Shown: piece after piece, positions 7,350 through 15,900 of the stretch
Numbering within the stretch: position 1 is the stretch's first letter
Layout: each line of letters begins with the position of its first letter
Origin: Caryophanales bacterium UBA2450
GTDB lineage: Bacteria; Bacillota_I; Bacilli_A; RFN20; CAG-826
Direction of reading: 5' to 3'
Length of the DNA: 16,167 nt
Assembly (NCBI GenBank): GCA_002342545.1
Contig: DDQE01000007.1
Span: 1 to 16,167, forward strand
Translations under genes and position numbers: made by a program
The notes under the pieces: generated by a model
Seen by the model: only the letters and a program-made list of their open reading frames with translations
Database searches by the model: none
What the model was told of the DNA's origin: nothing

Positions 7350-8213
7350 ATGGAAAATACATTTGATTGTTATGTTGGTATAAAGTTTGTTTACGCAAAT
7401 CATTGCTACTTTTTTGGTGCTAAAGATTTAGACCTTAAAATTGGTGATAAGGTAGTTGTAGAAACTACTCATGGACCAGAGCTTGGTGAAGTTCAAGTTA
7501 AGCCTATTTCAATTGAGGAATATCACTCTCAACTTGAGCTTAAACCAGTGCTTAGAAAAGCAACAGAGGTTGATGTCAAATTACACGAAACTAATATAAA
7601 AGACGCGGAAATTGCCCTAGAAATTTGTAAAACTGAAGTCAAAAAGGCCAATTTAGATATGAATCCATTATCTTGCCAATATACCTTAGATAAAAGCAAA
7701 GTTATCTTCACTTATGTTGCTGATGAACGTGTCGATTTCCGTGAACTTTTAAAGGCTTTAGCAAGTAGGCTACATACGAGAATCGAACTCCGTCAAATTG
7801 GTAGTAGAGATAAGGCCAAAATGATTGGCGGAATTGGTTTATGCGGACTCCCACTTTGTTGCGCTAGTTTTAATTCTGAATTTGATGGCATTTCCATTAA
7901 CCGCGCTAAAAATCAAATGCTGGCAATCAATATTCCTAAACTTTCTGGACAATGTGGCAAATTAATGTGCTGCTTAAAATATGAAGATGATGCTTATACT
8001 GATTTAAAGAAAGAATTCCCTGATATTGGAACTAAAGTCTTTATTGATAAAGTCCAATATGAAGTAACAAGTATTAATGTCATCTCTAAAACAGTGAGAA
8101 TTGATAATGAAGAAGATACGAAAGTATTATCCTTAAAAGATTTCTTTGATCAGACTCATTATCGTCTAAAAAAGAACTTAGAAAATAAAGAAAATAGAAA
8201 TGAAAAGAATTAA
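7350..8213 (+). CDS. ricT: PSP1-domain protein RicT (YaaT)
   Basis: RicT/YaaT is a PSP1-domain protein. In Bacillus it forms a complex with RicA (YmcA) and RicF (YlbF) that carries iron-sulfur clusters and helps RNase Y process mRNAs. The PSP1 core spans roughly residues 60-210. Two cysteine groups stand out: GLCGLPLCC (Cys165, 170, 171) and GQCGKLMCC (Cys202, 207, 208), the candidate cluster ligands. The 287-residue length fits the family. AAAGGA (7335-7340) lies 9 bases before the ATG. The last codons overlap the rsmI start by 14 bases. Position between holB and rsmI is as in Bacillus, but the neighbouring yabA is absent. RicA and RicF are not in this window. Confidence 0.93.
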   Translation: MENTFDCYVGIKFVYANHCYFFGAKDLDLKIGDKVVVETTHGPELGEVQVKPISIEEYHSQLELKPVLRKATEVDVKLHETNIKDAEIALEICKTEVKKANLDMNPLSCQYTLDKSKVIFTYVADERVDFRELLKALASRLHTRIELRQIGSRDKAKMIGGIGLCGLPLCCASFNSEFDGISINRAKNQMLAINIPKLSGQCGKLMCCLKYEDDAYTDLKKEFPDIGTKVFIDKVQYEVTSINVISKTVRIDNEEDTKVLSLKDFFDQTHYRLKKNLENKENRNEKN

Positions 8214-9039
8214 GTCTTTTGATCATTCTCATAATCTCTTATATTTAATCGCTACTCCTATTGGTAATTTAGGAGAATTTCCTGCTCGAGCAATTGAAGT
8301 AATTAATGAAATGGATTTAATTGCCGCAGAAGATACTAGAAACACTAGTGACTTATTACATAAATTCAACATTAAAAAACCATTAGTCTCTTTAAGAGAA
8401 CATAACGAAGTAGAAGCTAGTTTAAATATTATTAAGCAAATTAAAGATGGCAAAAAAGTTGCTTATATGTCAGATGCTGGCTATCCAGGAATATCTGATC
8501 CAGGATATATATTAACTAAACTTTGTTTAGAAAATGACATTGCGGTCTCAACTATATCTGGTAGCTCCGCTTTTATTAATGCTTTAGTAAGATCTGGACT
8601 AGACACTAGTCACTTCTACTTCCACGGCTTTTTATCCGCTAAAGAAAATGAAGCTAAAGAAGAATTAGAATCTATTAAAAATAAATCTGAAACATTAATC
8701 TTTTATGAATCACCTCATAGAATAGTTAAAACCTTAAAACTATTATTAGAAGTTTTAGGAGATAGACGTATTTCCTTACAAAGAGAATTAACCAAGATAA
8801 ATGAAGAAAATATCATTGGTAGTTTATCTGAATTAGTAAAACTAGATGAATCCACCTTAAAAGGTGAAATGGTCATTATTGTTGAAGGTAATAAAGCTAA
8901 TCAAGAAAACTATAATGATGAAGAAATTATAAAATTAGTAAACGAATTAGTCGCTAAAGGATTAAGTAAAAAAGATGCGATAGAATTCGTTTCAAACGTC
9001 ACAAAAGTAAGAAAAAATCATATAAAAGATATTATTTAA
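8200..9039 (+). CDS. rsmI: 16S rRNA (cytidine(1402)-2'-O)-methyltransferase RsmI
   Basis: By family, RsmI adds a 2'-O-methyl group to C1402 in the decoding centre of 16S rRNA using SAM, next to the N4 methylation made by RsmH. It belongs to the tetrapyrrole-methylase fold. The diagnostic ATPIGNLG (18-25), AAEDTRNTSDLL (42-53), SDAGYPGISDPG (91-102), a GSSAF loop, YESPHRIVKTL and the RELTK segment are all present. At 279 residues it is typical. The ATG lies inside ricT and has no clear Shine-Dalgarno, so coupled translation is likely. It is the last gene of the dnaX operon: a Rho-independent hairpin begins 25 bases after its stop. Confidence 0.96.
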   Translation: MKRIKSFDHSHNLLYLIATPIGNLGEFPARAIEVINEMDLIAAEDTRNTSDLLHKFNIKKPLVSLREHNEVEASLNIIKQIKDGKKVAYMSDAGYPGISDPGYILTKLCLENDIAVSTISGSSAFINALVRSGLDTSHFYFHGFLSAKENEAKEELESIKNKSETLIFYESPHRIVKTLKLLLEVLGDRRISLQRELTKINEENIIGSLSELVKLDESTLKGEMVIIVEGNKANQENYNDEEIIKLVNELVAKGLSKKDAIEFVSNVTKVRKNHIKDII

Positions 9040-9050
9040 TATAATTATTC

Positions 9051-9079
9051 TTGAAATTAGGTTAAGTCTTTTCTAAACT
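9051..9079 (+). promoter_or_regulatory. Possible promoter for typA, overlapping the upstream terminator
   Basis: TTGAAA (9051-9056, 5 of 6 to consensus) and TAAACT (9074-9079, 4 of 6) are 17 bases apart. Transcription would begin near 9086, leaving AGGAGG (9100-9105) in the leader. The -10 lies in the loop of the terminator hairpin. This is a motif match of modest strength. Confidence 0.35.
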
Positions 9080-9093
9080 AGAAAAGATTTTTT
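9064..9093 (+). terminator. Rho-independent terminator after rsmI
   Basis: A 12-bp stem pairs 9064-9075 with 9079-9090, including one G-U wobble, around a three-base AAC loop. Six T residues (9088-9093) end the structure. It closes the dnaX-rsmI operon and sits inside the leader region of typA, so either read-through or a separate promoter must feed typA. Confidence 0.75.
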
Positions 9094-9112
9094 GTAATTA
9101 GGAGGAATAATT

Positions 9113-10945
9113 ATGGAAATGAGAAACATCGCAATCATCGCTCACGTCGATCACGGGAAAACTACTTTAGTTGACCAACTTTTAAAATCCTCCGAAACAT
9201 TTAGAAGTAATGAAGAATTATCAGATAGAGCCATGGACTCAAATGATATTGAGCGAGAAAGAGGAATTACCATCTTAGCAAAAACTACATCTATAGTTTA
9301 TAAAGGTACAAAAATTAATATTTTAGACACTCCAGGTCACGCAGACTTTGGTGGAGAAGTCGAACGTATTATGAATATGGTCGATGGCTGTTTACTTTTA
9401 GTAGACGCTTTTGAAGGAACCATGCCTCAAACTAGATTCGTTCTTAAAAAAGCACTTGAAGCCCATGTTAAACCAATTGTGGTTATCAATAAAATTGATA
9501 GAGCGAATATCAATATCGAACAAACTTTAGATGAAGTATTAACTTTATTTATTGAATTAGGGGCTCCAGATGATTTTTTAGAATTTAAAACTGTCTATGC
9601 TTCTGCTTTAAAAGGAACTAGTTCCTTAGATAGTGATCCAGCTAGCCAAGTCGAAGGAATGGATGCAATCTTACAAACTATTATTGATGAAATTCCTGCT
9701 CCTAAAGCTGATAGTAATGGGCCACTACAAATGCAAGTCGCTTTACTTGATTATAATGACTTTGTGGGAAGAATCGGTATCGGCACCATTAAAAGAGGAA
9801 CCATTCACGTTAATGATAACTGTACAGTCTCTAGACTTGATGGCTCCACTACTAATTTTAGAGTTTTAAAATTATTTGGCTTCCAGGGCTTAAAAAGATT
9901 AGAAATTAATGAAGCTAGCGCTGGAGATATAGTTGCAGTTGCTGGCTTAGCGGATATTAACGTTGGAGAGACTATTTGTGCTTTTAACGCAGTTGATCCA
10001 CTTCCATTAATTAGGCTTGATGAACCAACTCTTCAAATGACTTTTGGCACTAACTCATCTCCATTTTCTGGAAAAGACGGAAAATTATTAACTGCTAGAA
10101 AAATTGAAGAAAGATTATTTAGAGAAACTCAAAGGGATGTCGCTTTAAGAGTAGAAAGAATTCCAAATACAGAATCTTGGATTGTTTCTGGCAGAGGTGA
10201 GCTCCATCTTTCTATTTTAATAGAAAATATGAGAAGAGAAGGATTTGAACTCGAAGTCAGTAAACCTCAAGTTATTATTAAAGAAATTGATGGGGTTAAA
10301 TGTGAACCATACGAAGATTTATTAATTGATGTACCTAACGAATATGTTGGCGATATCATGACCACTATTGGAGAAAGAAGTGGCGAACTAGTATCTATGG
10401 ACGCTAAAGAAACTGTCACTATCCTTAAATATGTCATTCCTTCAAGAGGTTTACTTGGTTATATGACTAATTTCATGACCTTAACCAAAGGTTACGGCAT
10501 TCTCTCTCATACTTATAAAGAATATCGCCCAGTCCAATCTTCTTCTATTGGAGAAAGAAGTATTGGAGTATTAGTCTCAGTAGAAGCTGGTCAAGCCACT
10601 CCATATGCGATTGAACATACCGAAGAAAGAGGAACAATGTTTATTCTTCCAGGAACTGAAGTATATGAAGGAATGATCGTTGGCGAACATCGTTATGACT
10701 TTGATTTAGCGGTTAACGTTACCCAAAAGAAAAATCTCACAAATGTGAGAAGTTCTAATAAAGATAATACAGTAGTTCTTAAATCACCAAGAAAGATGTC
10801 TCTAGAAGCTTGTCTAGATTACATCAATAGTGATGAATTAGTAGAGATCACTCCTACTACCTTCCGTATGAGAAAAAAGATTCTCAATACTGCTGAAAGA
10901 AAGAAATACGAAGCTCACGTAAAGAGAGCACAAGAAAACGAATAA
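9113..10945 (+). CDS. typA: Translational GTPase TypA/BipA
   Basis: TypA/BipA is a ribosome-associated GTPase related to EF-G that supports ribosome assembly and growth under cold and other stress. The G domain shows G1 AHVDHGKT (10-17), G2 RGITI (50-54), G3 DTPGH (72-76), G4 NKID (126-129) and G5 SAL (164-166). Domain II, two EF-G-like domains and the BipA-specific C-terminal domain follow; the last contains NVRSSNKDN, MSLEACLDYI, DELVEITP and FRMRKKIL. At 610 residues it is complete. AGGAGG (9100-9105) is 7 bases before the ATG, the strongest ribosome binding site on this strand. It lies downstream of the rsmI terminator and ends at a bidirectional terminator. Confidence 0.97.
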   Translation: MEMRNIAIIAHVDHGKTTLVDQLLKSSETFRSNEELSDRAMDSNDIERERGITILAKTTSIVYKGTKINILDTPGHADFGGEVERIMNMVDGCLLLVDAFEGTMPQTRFVLKKALEAHVKPIVVINKIDRANINIEQTLDEVLTLFIELGAPDDFLEFKTVYASALKGTSSLDSDPASQVEGMDAILQTIIDEIPAPKADSNGPLQMQVALLDYNDFVGRIGIGTIKRGTIHVNDNCTVSRLDGSTTNFRVLKLFGFQGLKRLEINEASAGDIVAVAGLADINVGETICAFNAVDPLPLIRLDEPTLQMTFGTNSSPFSGKDGKLLTARKIEERLFRETQRDVALRVERIPNTESWIVSGRGELHLSILIENMRREGFELEVSKPQVIIKEIDGVKCEPYEDLLIDVPNEYVGDIMTTIGERSGELVSMDAKETVTILKYVIPSRGLLGYMTNFMTLTKGYGILSHTYKEYRPVQSSSIGERSIGVLVSVEAGQATPYAIEHTEERGTMFILPGTEVYEGMIVGEHRYDFDLAVNVTQKKNLTNVRSSNKDNTVVLKSPRKMSLEACLDYINSDELVEITPTTFRMRKKILNTAERKKYEAHVKRAQENE

Positions 10946-10952
10946 AAAATAT

Positions 10953-10982
10953 AAAAGAGACGCAGCACTGCTTCTCTTTTTT
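10953..10982. terminator. Bidirectional terminator between typA and the DUF2188 gene
   Basis: AAAAGAGA (10953-10960) pairs with TCTCTTTT (10973-10980). One C-T mismatch separates this from an inner GCA/TGC pairing with a four-base loop. A T-run at 10977-10982 serves the plus strand, and the A-rich 5' flank gives a U-run on the minus strand. It lies 7 bases after the typA stop and about 15 bases after the convergent gene's stop, so it probably serves both. Confidence 0.75.
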
Positions 10983-10997
10983 ATAATTTGAGTGAAA

Positions 10998-11345
10998 TTA
11001 TTTCTTTTTAATACGGCCTTTATTTGCACCTTTGGAATTATGAACTAACATACTTCCGCCTTGGTTTTTCGCCATGACTTTAGAATACTCTAAGGCTTCT
11101 TTTTGGGTGTCAAATAATTTGATTGCCTTTTGTCCGCCAGCGAATTTCACTTCCCATTTGCCGTCTTCAGGTCTTTTAACAACATGATATGTTCTTGTTG
11201 CTTCCTTTTTTGGCTCAGGTTTTTTAGCTGCAGGTTTAGCGGCTTTCTTTGGAGTCTCTTTTTTTGCTGGAGCAGCTTTTTTCTCATCTGGGACTGCTTT
11301 CTTCACTAAAGGTTTCTTTTCTGGTTTTGCTTTTTTGACTGCCAT
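10998..11345 (-). CDS. Small DUF2188 protein with a lysine/alanine/proline-rich N-terminal tail
   Basis: The 115-residue protein has two parts. Residues 1-50 are almost entirely Lys, Ala, Pro and Glu in an irregular KKA/PAKK pattern that resembles histone H1-like tails. Residues 51-113 match the DUF2188 pattern: YHVVKRPEDGKWEVKFAGG, then FDTQKEALEYSKVMAKNQGG and VHNSKG. DUF2188 has no established biochemical role. The very basic tail suggests binding to DNA, RNA or another polyanion; that is inference. There is no signal peptide, so it is cytoplasmic. AAGGAG (11356-11361) precedes the ATG by 10 bases. It begins only 22 bases after the nuclease stop with no terminator between, so it is probably the second gene of that transcript. 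Confidence 0.85.
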   Translation of the reverse strand: MAVKKAKPEKKPLVKKAVPDEKKAAPAKKETPKKAAKPAAKKPEPKKEATRTYHVVKRPEDGKWEVKFAGGQKAIKLFDTQKEALEYSKVMAKNQGGSMLVHNSKGANKGRIKKK

Positions 11346-11367
11346 AAAATTAAATCTCCTTATTTGT

Positions 11368-12855
11368 TTATTTAGTAAACTTTCGTTTTATTAATAATAT
11401 ACCTACACCGAGTAAACTTAAAGAACTTAAAATTATACTCGTTGCAACAACATTTCCTCCGCATCCTGATGGAGCACTGCCGTTATTAACGTGAATTACA
11501 CATTTATCGCTAAATTTATTGTCGCTTGTTTTAACTACAATTTCACAATCACCGATTCCAGTAGCGGTTACTAACCCATTAGCATCAACGCTAGCAATAG
11601 CTTCATTAGTACTAGACCAAACAAATGTTGGTCGTTTAGCGTCACTAGGATTAACTGTAACTCTAAGTTGCACTCTATCTGATGGCTTTAATGTTTTTTC
11701 AGCAACATTTAATGAAATAGATTCTATTTCTGCTCCACCATTTACTGTGACTGAACATGTTTTAGAATATTCTGTTCCAGAAATAGTGGCTTTAGCAGTA
11801 ATAGTAGCACTACCTACTCCAGTAGCACTTAAAGTAATATTACTACCAGAAGCACTAGTAGAAGCACTTAATGAAACAACACTTGAATTACTAGTTGACC
11901 AAGTAATTTGCGAGTAATCACTGCTTGAAGCACTTATAGTTGTTGTAGCACCTGCTTCTAAAGTAGCGGATGTCTTACTAATAGAAATAGAAGGAGTAGG
12001 GGCAATACCACATGCTTCCCTAGTAGCGCTATTAGTGTCTCCCCAAATTTTACATGCATATTCTGGGTGATCAATAAATGGGTTTCTATTACCTTGAATT
12101 GCTTCAACAGCTTCATTTCTATTCATTTCTCTTTGTTTGACTCCATAAGTCAAATTCCATCTAAGGATATCGGATAATTTACCCATTGTATTGTTATTGT
12201 TATTATCTGATGACTTATCAACTAGAGTTAAGCTTCCATTAGCCATTGCACAATAGAAAATAATACGTGCTGCATCACCTCTATATGTTTCATCTCCCCA
12301 AGATTCCATCGCAGGATCCCATCCTTGAGATGTACTTTTCATTCCCTCTACATAAAATGAATTACCACGAGAACTATTTTCAGAGGTTAAAGTGGGTCTA
12401 GCCATATGAGAATCTGCTTCAACTAAATTCCCTCCTTTTGAGTTTGGCCAAACATGTTCTCTATTCATTCCGGATGCATTAGTAGCTACATTGCCTGAAT
12501 AGAAAGAAACAATTTTATTACTATATGGTAAGTTATGTGTTGTGTCTTGAGAATAACTTGAGTTGGAATCAAAATCAGTATATCTAGCCCAGAAATCATT
12601 ATTCAATAAAGCTTTATAACCACCACTTCTTTTCTTTTTAGAATTATTTAACGTACGTAATGCGCTTGTTAAACTAGAGCCAGTTAAAGTATCAGAAATG
12701 TCATTATAATATGTTGCTCCATCATAATGGGTATAAGCAGTCCAACTTGAAGCATTGACCGCTTCAACTTGGTTATTAATTGAAAATATACTGGCGAATA
12801 ACCCAGCGGTTAAGCCAAACATTAATGATAAAGAAATGAATCTTTTTGATTTCAT
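11368..12855 (-). CDS. Secreted endonuclease I-family nuclease with two Ig-like domains and a Cys-Gly-Gly membrane tail
   Basis: A signal peptide (about 1-32, hydrophobic from 8) leads to an endonuclease I (EndA/Vvn/NucM-type) catalytic domain, about residues 45-270. REHVWP (132-137) carries the metal/catalytic Glu-His pair, RGNSFY (163-168) the expected Asn, GDAAR (193-197) and QGNRNPFIDHPE (254-265) the C-terminal signature. These enzymes cut DNA and RNA non-specifically with a divalent metal outside the cytoplasm. Two Big_2-type Ig-like domains follow (about 289-371 and 375-456). The end is SGCGG (463-467), a hydrophobic segment (about 470-489) and KRK, which looks like a surface-retention signal without LPXTG. 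GAGG precedes the ATG by 9 bases. Likely roles are extracellular DNA degradation or nucleotide scavenging (inference). Confidence 0.9.
   Translation of the reverse strand: MKSKRFISLSLMFGLTAGLFASIFSINNQVEAVNASSWTAYTHYDGATYYNDISDTLTGSSLTSALRTLNNSKKKRSGGYKALLNNDFWARYTDFDSNSSYSQDTTHNLPYSNKIVSFYSGNVATNASGMNREHVWPNSKGGNLVEADSHMARPTLTSENSSRGNSFYVEGMKSTSQGWDPAMESWGDETYRGDAARIIFYCAMANGSLTLVDKSSDNNNNNTMGKLSDILRWNLTYGVKQREMNRNEAVEAIQGNRNPFIDHPEYACKIWGDTNSATREACGIAPTPSISISKTSATLEAGATTTISASSSDYSQITWSTSNSSVVSLSASTSASGSNITLSATGVGSATITAKATISGTEYSKTCSVTVNGGAEIESISLNVAEKTLKPSDRVQLRVTVNPSDAKRPTFVWSSTNEAIASVDANGLVTATGIGDCEIVVKTSDNKFSDKCVIHVNNGSAPSGCGGNVVATSIILSSLSLLGVGILLIKRKFTK
11371..11469 (-). other. C-terminal CGG/transmembrane/basic tail of the nuclease (candidate sorting signal)
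   Basis: These codons give residues 463-495: a Ser-Gly-Cys-Gly-Gly motif, an Asn, about 20 hydrophobic residues rich in Leu, Ile and Ser, and KRKFTK at the end. The order short motif, membrane helix, basic cluster is shared by LPXTG, GlyGly-CTERM, MYXO-CTERM and Synerg-CTERM signals. A Cys inside Gly residues is nearest to the MYXO and Synerg types. No matching processing enzyme is visible in the window. Confidence 0.65.
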
Positions 12856-12879
12856 ATCAAAGACCTCGTTAATAAATTT

Positions 12880-12908
12880 ATTATAGACCTGTTCAAAATA
12901 TATTAAAA
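12880..12908 (-). promoter_or_regulatory. Predicted promoter for the nuclease-DUF2188 transcript
   Basis: On the minus strand, a perfect TATAAT lies at 12880-12885, with only a weak TTTTAA (12903-12908) at the 17-base -35 position. Transcription would start near 12873 and leave an 18-base leader holding the GAGG ribosome binding site. The weak -35 overlaps the U-run of the upstream terminator. Confidence 0.5.
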
Positions 12909-12929
12909 GGAGTGAATTTTATCACTCCT
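12905..12929 (-). terminator. Rho-independent terminator after the lipoprotein gene
   Basis: Read on the minus strand, AGGAGTGA pairs with TCACTCCT over 8 bp (12922-12929 with 12908-12915) around a six-base loop, followed by TTTT and then an AT-rich stretch. The short U-run makes it moderate in strength. It lies 24 bases after the lipoprotein stop and separates that gene from the nuclease promoter. Confidence 0.65.
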
Positions 12930-12952
12930 CAAATCATATTTGATTGAATTGA

Positions 12953-15900
12953 TTATTTTTTAAAAGTATATGTTCCGTTATCAGTGCCCGATTTATAAAG
13001 TGTAACAGATATAGAACCATCTGCGTTGATAACGCCTGTAGTATTTGTAGGTGTATATCCTTCACTTGGTCCATAAGGAAATAATCTATAGCCATTAAAC
13101 GCATCAGTATTATCACCACTTACAAATGTAAATGTGATTCTTGAACCTGAAACAGAATATGTAAATGACATTGTTTTAATTGAAGTAGACGAAGTATGAA
13201 ATTCTCTAACATATGTTCCAGTTCCATCTTCATTTAAAGTGATAATATAGCGATCATAATACTCCGGATTTGAAGACGTATAACTTTCTCGGTCATGAGA
13301 ATAAGAACCATAAATTGATGATTCCTCATGTTTCTCAGTAACGGTGATGGAATAACTAGCGGTTCTAGTCTCCTCTCCTTCAGTATAAGAGACTGTCACG
13401 GTTTTACTTCCAGCAGTGCTCATATCTGGAGTAGAAACACTAGTAGGAGTAACAGTTTTACTTGAACCATCACTATAGGTTGCGGTTACTGTTCCATCAA
13501 AAGAGAATGTTTCATTAACTTCATAAGATGTAGATTGTCCAGATAAAGCAATAGAAGATAAGGTTGCTGGAGCAATAGGATCAATAGAAACCACGATTGT
13601 AAATTCTAAAGCCACCGTGCCCATGTGATAGGTAAATGAAGGAGTCATGATTGCATCTTCATCATTGACCTCACAAACATATTGAAATGTGTAACCTGAC
13701 TTAGTCACGATATTGAAGCTAACATCGCTATTTTCAGGAGCGTTAGTTGGTAAAGTCGAACTAGAGTCAATAACGTCGTTATAATTTAATACGTTATAAG
13801 ATGTATCATATACTTGATAAACTATCTTTTGAGTTGGAACAGTGCTTGTAACATTTGCGGTAATAGTGACTTCGCCATCAGGCATTGTAAATTGATAGGC
13901 ACCAGTCATTGGGTTTGGTCCATAATAAGATATAGCTACTCCATTACTTGTAACAGAAACACTATTAAGTGTATATCCAGAATCAACTTTTACTTTGAAA
14001 TTAACTGCTGTGCCAGCTTTTGCTTGTAATGATGTTGGATATGTAACTGAAATAGTAGCACCAGTCACTTGCACAATATTAATCGCATAAGTAACTTCAG
14101 AAGCATTAATAGTAATTAGATAATCAGTACCCACTGTTTCACCTTTAGAGTTAGTATAACTAACCACTACTGATTGTTGACCAGCTTGAGTCATATCAGG
14201 AGTAGTATAGCTAGTAGGAGTAACGACTTCTTCAGTGCCATCAGAATAATGAGCAGTAACAGTTCCATCAAAAACAAATGCATCGCCAACATTAAATGTT
14301 GTGGTTTGTCCGCTAATAGAAATTGAATCTAATGTAACAGAAGCTTCCTTCCAGTGATCTAATGTATCTTGAGTGATTTCAATTCTAACTTGTAAAAAAG
14401 TGGTTGAACTCCAACTTGTTGCGTAACTAGGATCAGTAATTTTGATTTGACTATGATAATCATCTGTCATCCAATATTGTTTAAAACCTTCTGATGAGGA
14501 GCCTTCAAAACCTAATAATTTTAAATCATTGATATATTTTTCTACCGCAGCAACAGCGTGAGCTTTTGTATCAGCATAAATTCTAAAATATGCCCCGTCA
14601 GATGCATCAGCAGTGCCTTTTAAAAGTAAGACCATAATGTCACTTGTGTTAGATGCATCATTGAAGTTAGCGACTCTGGTGTCGTCTGCTAAAGCAAAAC
14701 TTGGTAAAAATTCACCAGCGACAGTTTTAGAAATATATTCATTTAATAATTTAACAGTGACAATTGTTTGCTTTGTTTTTTGTTTATGTAAGAATTTGAA
14801 AGAAGTTACACCATTTGGATATAAATATCCATATTCCATATGATTTGCATCAGTATCAGTTGGTGCATAATATTTCATCTTTATAGAATATGTATGAATA
14901 AGATTATCATCTTCAACTACTTTTTGATATTCAATAAATCCTGGATTTTCAACTTGTGTAAATCCAGCATTAGATAAAGTAGTTCTATAATTAACAGTTA
15001 AATCACCACCAAAGTAATCTTCCACCATTGCTACATAATAACCTTCGGAAACACTTTTACCAGATTTCCATGCATAAGACAAACCATCAATAAATGGAGG
15101 AATATAACCATTGAATTCTTCATTAAATAAAGCGATTGTATCACTATCCCATTCAGTAGGAGCAGTATATGTATAATCAGGATTAGCAACATATCCTTCT
15201 AAAACTGAATTACAAGTTTTTTCAAAATTAGAGACCACTAAAGTAACATCTCCAGTAGTATGGACTTCAACTTCATCAAAGTAGTTGATATCAAATACAC
15301 CTCTAAATGTAAGAGTGTTATTCTCAAACTTCGCTGTGATATATTCTGGAGCAGAAACTAAAGAAGTATAGTCACCAAATCCTAAATTAGCTAGAACTGC
15401 AAATGCATCCATGGAAGTAGATTTATACATTCCTAAACTTGAATCGTATGAAAACTTTTTGTCCGCTAAATGCTCGACCGCTAATGTATAGATATCGCTA
15501 ATATTTCTTTCTAAATTAGTGGCAACAAAATTGCCTAGCACTAATCCACCAGTAGTAGTTGCGGATTTATTTAATTGAAAATTAACAATACCTTGTCCTT
15601 TTTGTTTAATATATCCCGAATAGAAATATTGATTTAAATCATCATACATTGCGTTATCGTCAATGTTGTAGAAATTATAATTAACAAATGGTTCAGTCTC
15701 ATTTGCCCATTGGTTATTTAAATGAGCAGAGTAATTATGTTTAGTTTTAATACTATTTATAGCTTCCTCAAATGAATCTACCGGTCCTACAACTGGAATA
15801 GTCACATCTTTGGTTTGAGTAGTAAATGGCTCTTTAGCAAAGGCTGCTATATATCTACCAAGACCTTCTTCAGTTTCAGTAGCGGCAGTTATAACTTCAT

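Noticed and set aside
11371..11469. Sortase LPXTG anchor on the nuclease
   Set aside because: No LPXTG or close variant occurs before the membrane segment; the motif there is SGCGG.
11519..11917. A 132-codon open frame on the plus strand opposite the nuclease Ig domains
   Set aside because: It is antisense to a well-supported gene, has repetitive low-complexity composition (Leu, Val, Thr, Ser), and no convincing ribosome binding site. It is a shadow of the Ser/Thr-rich coding strand.
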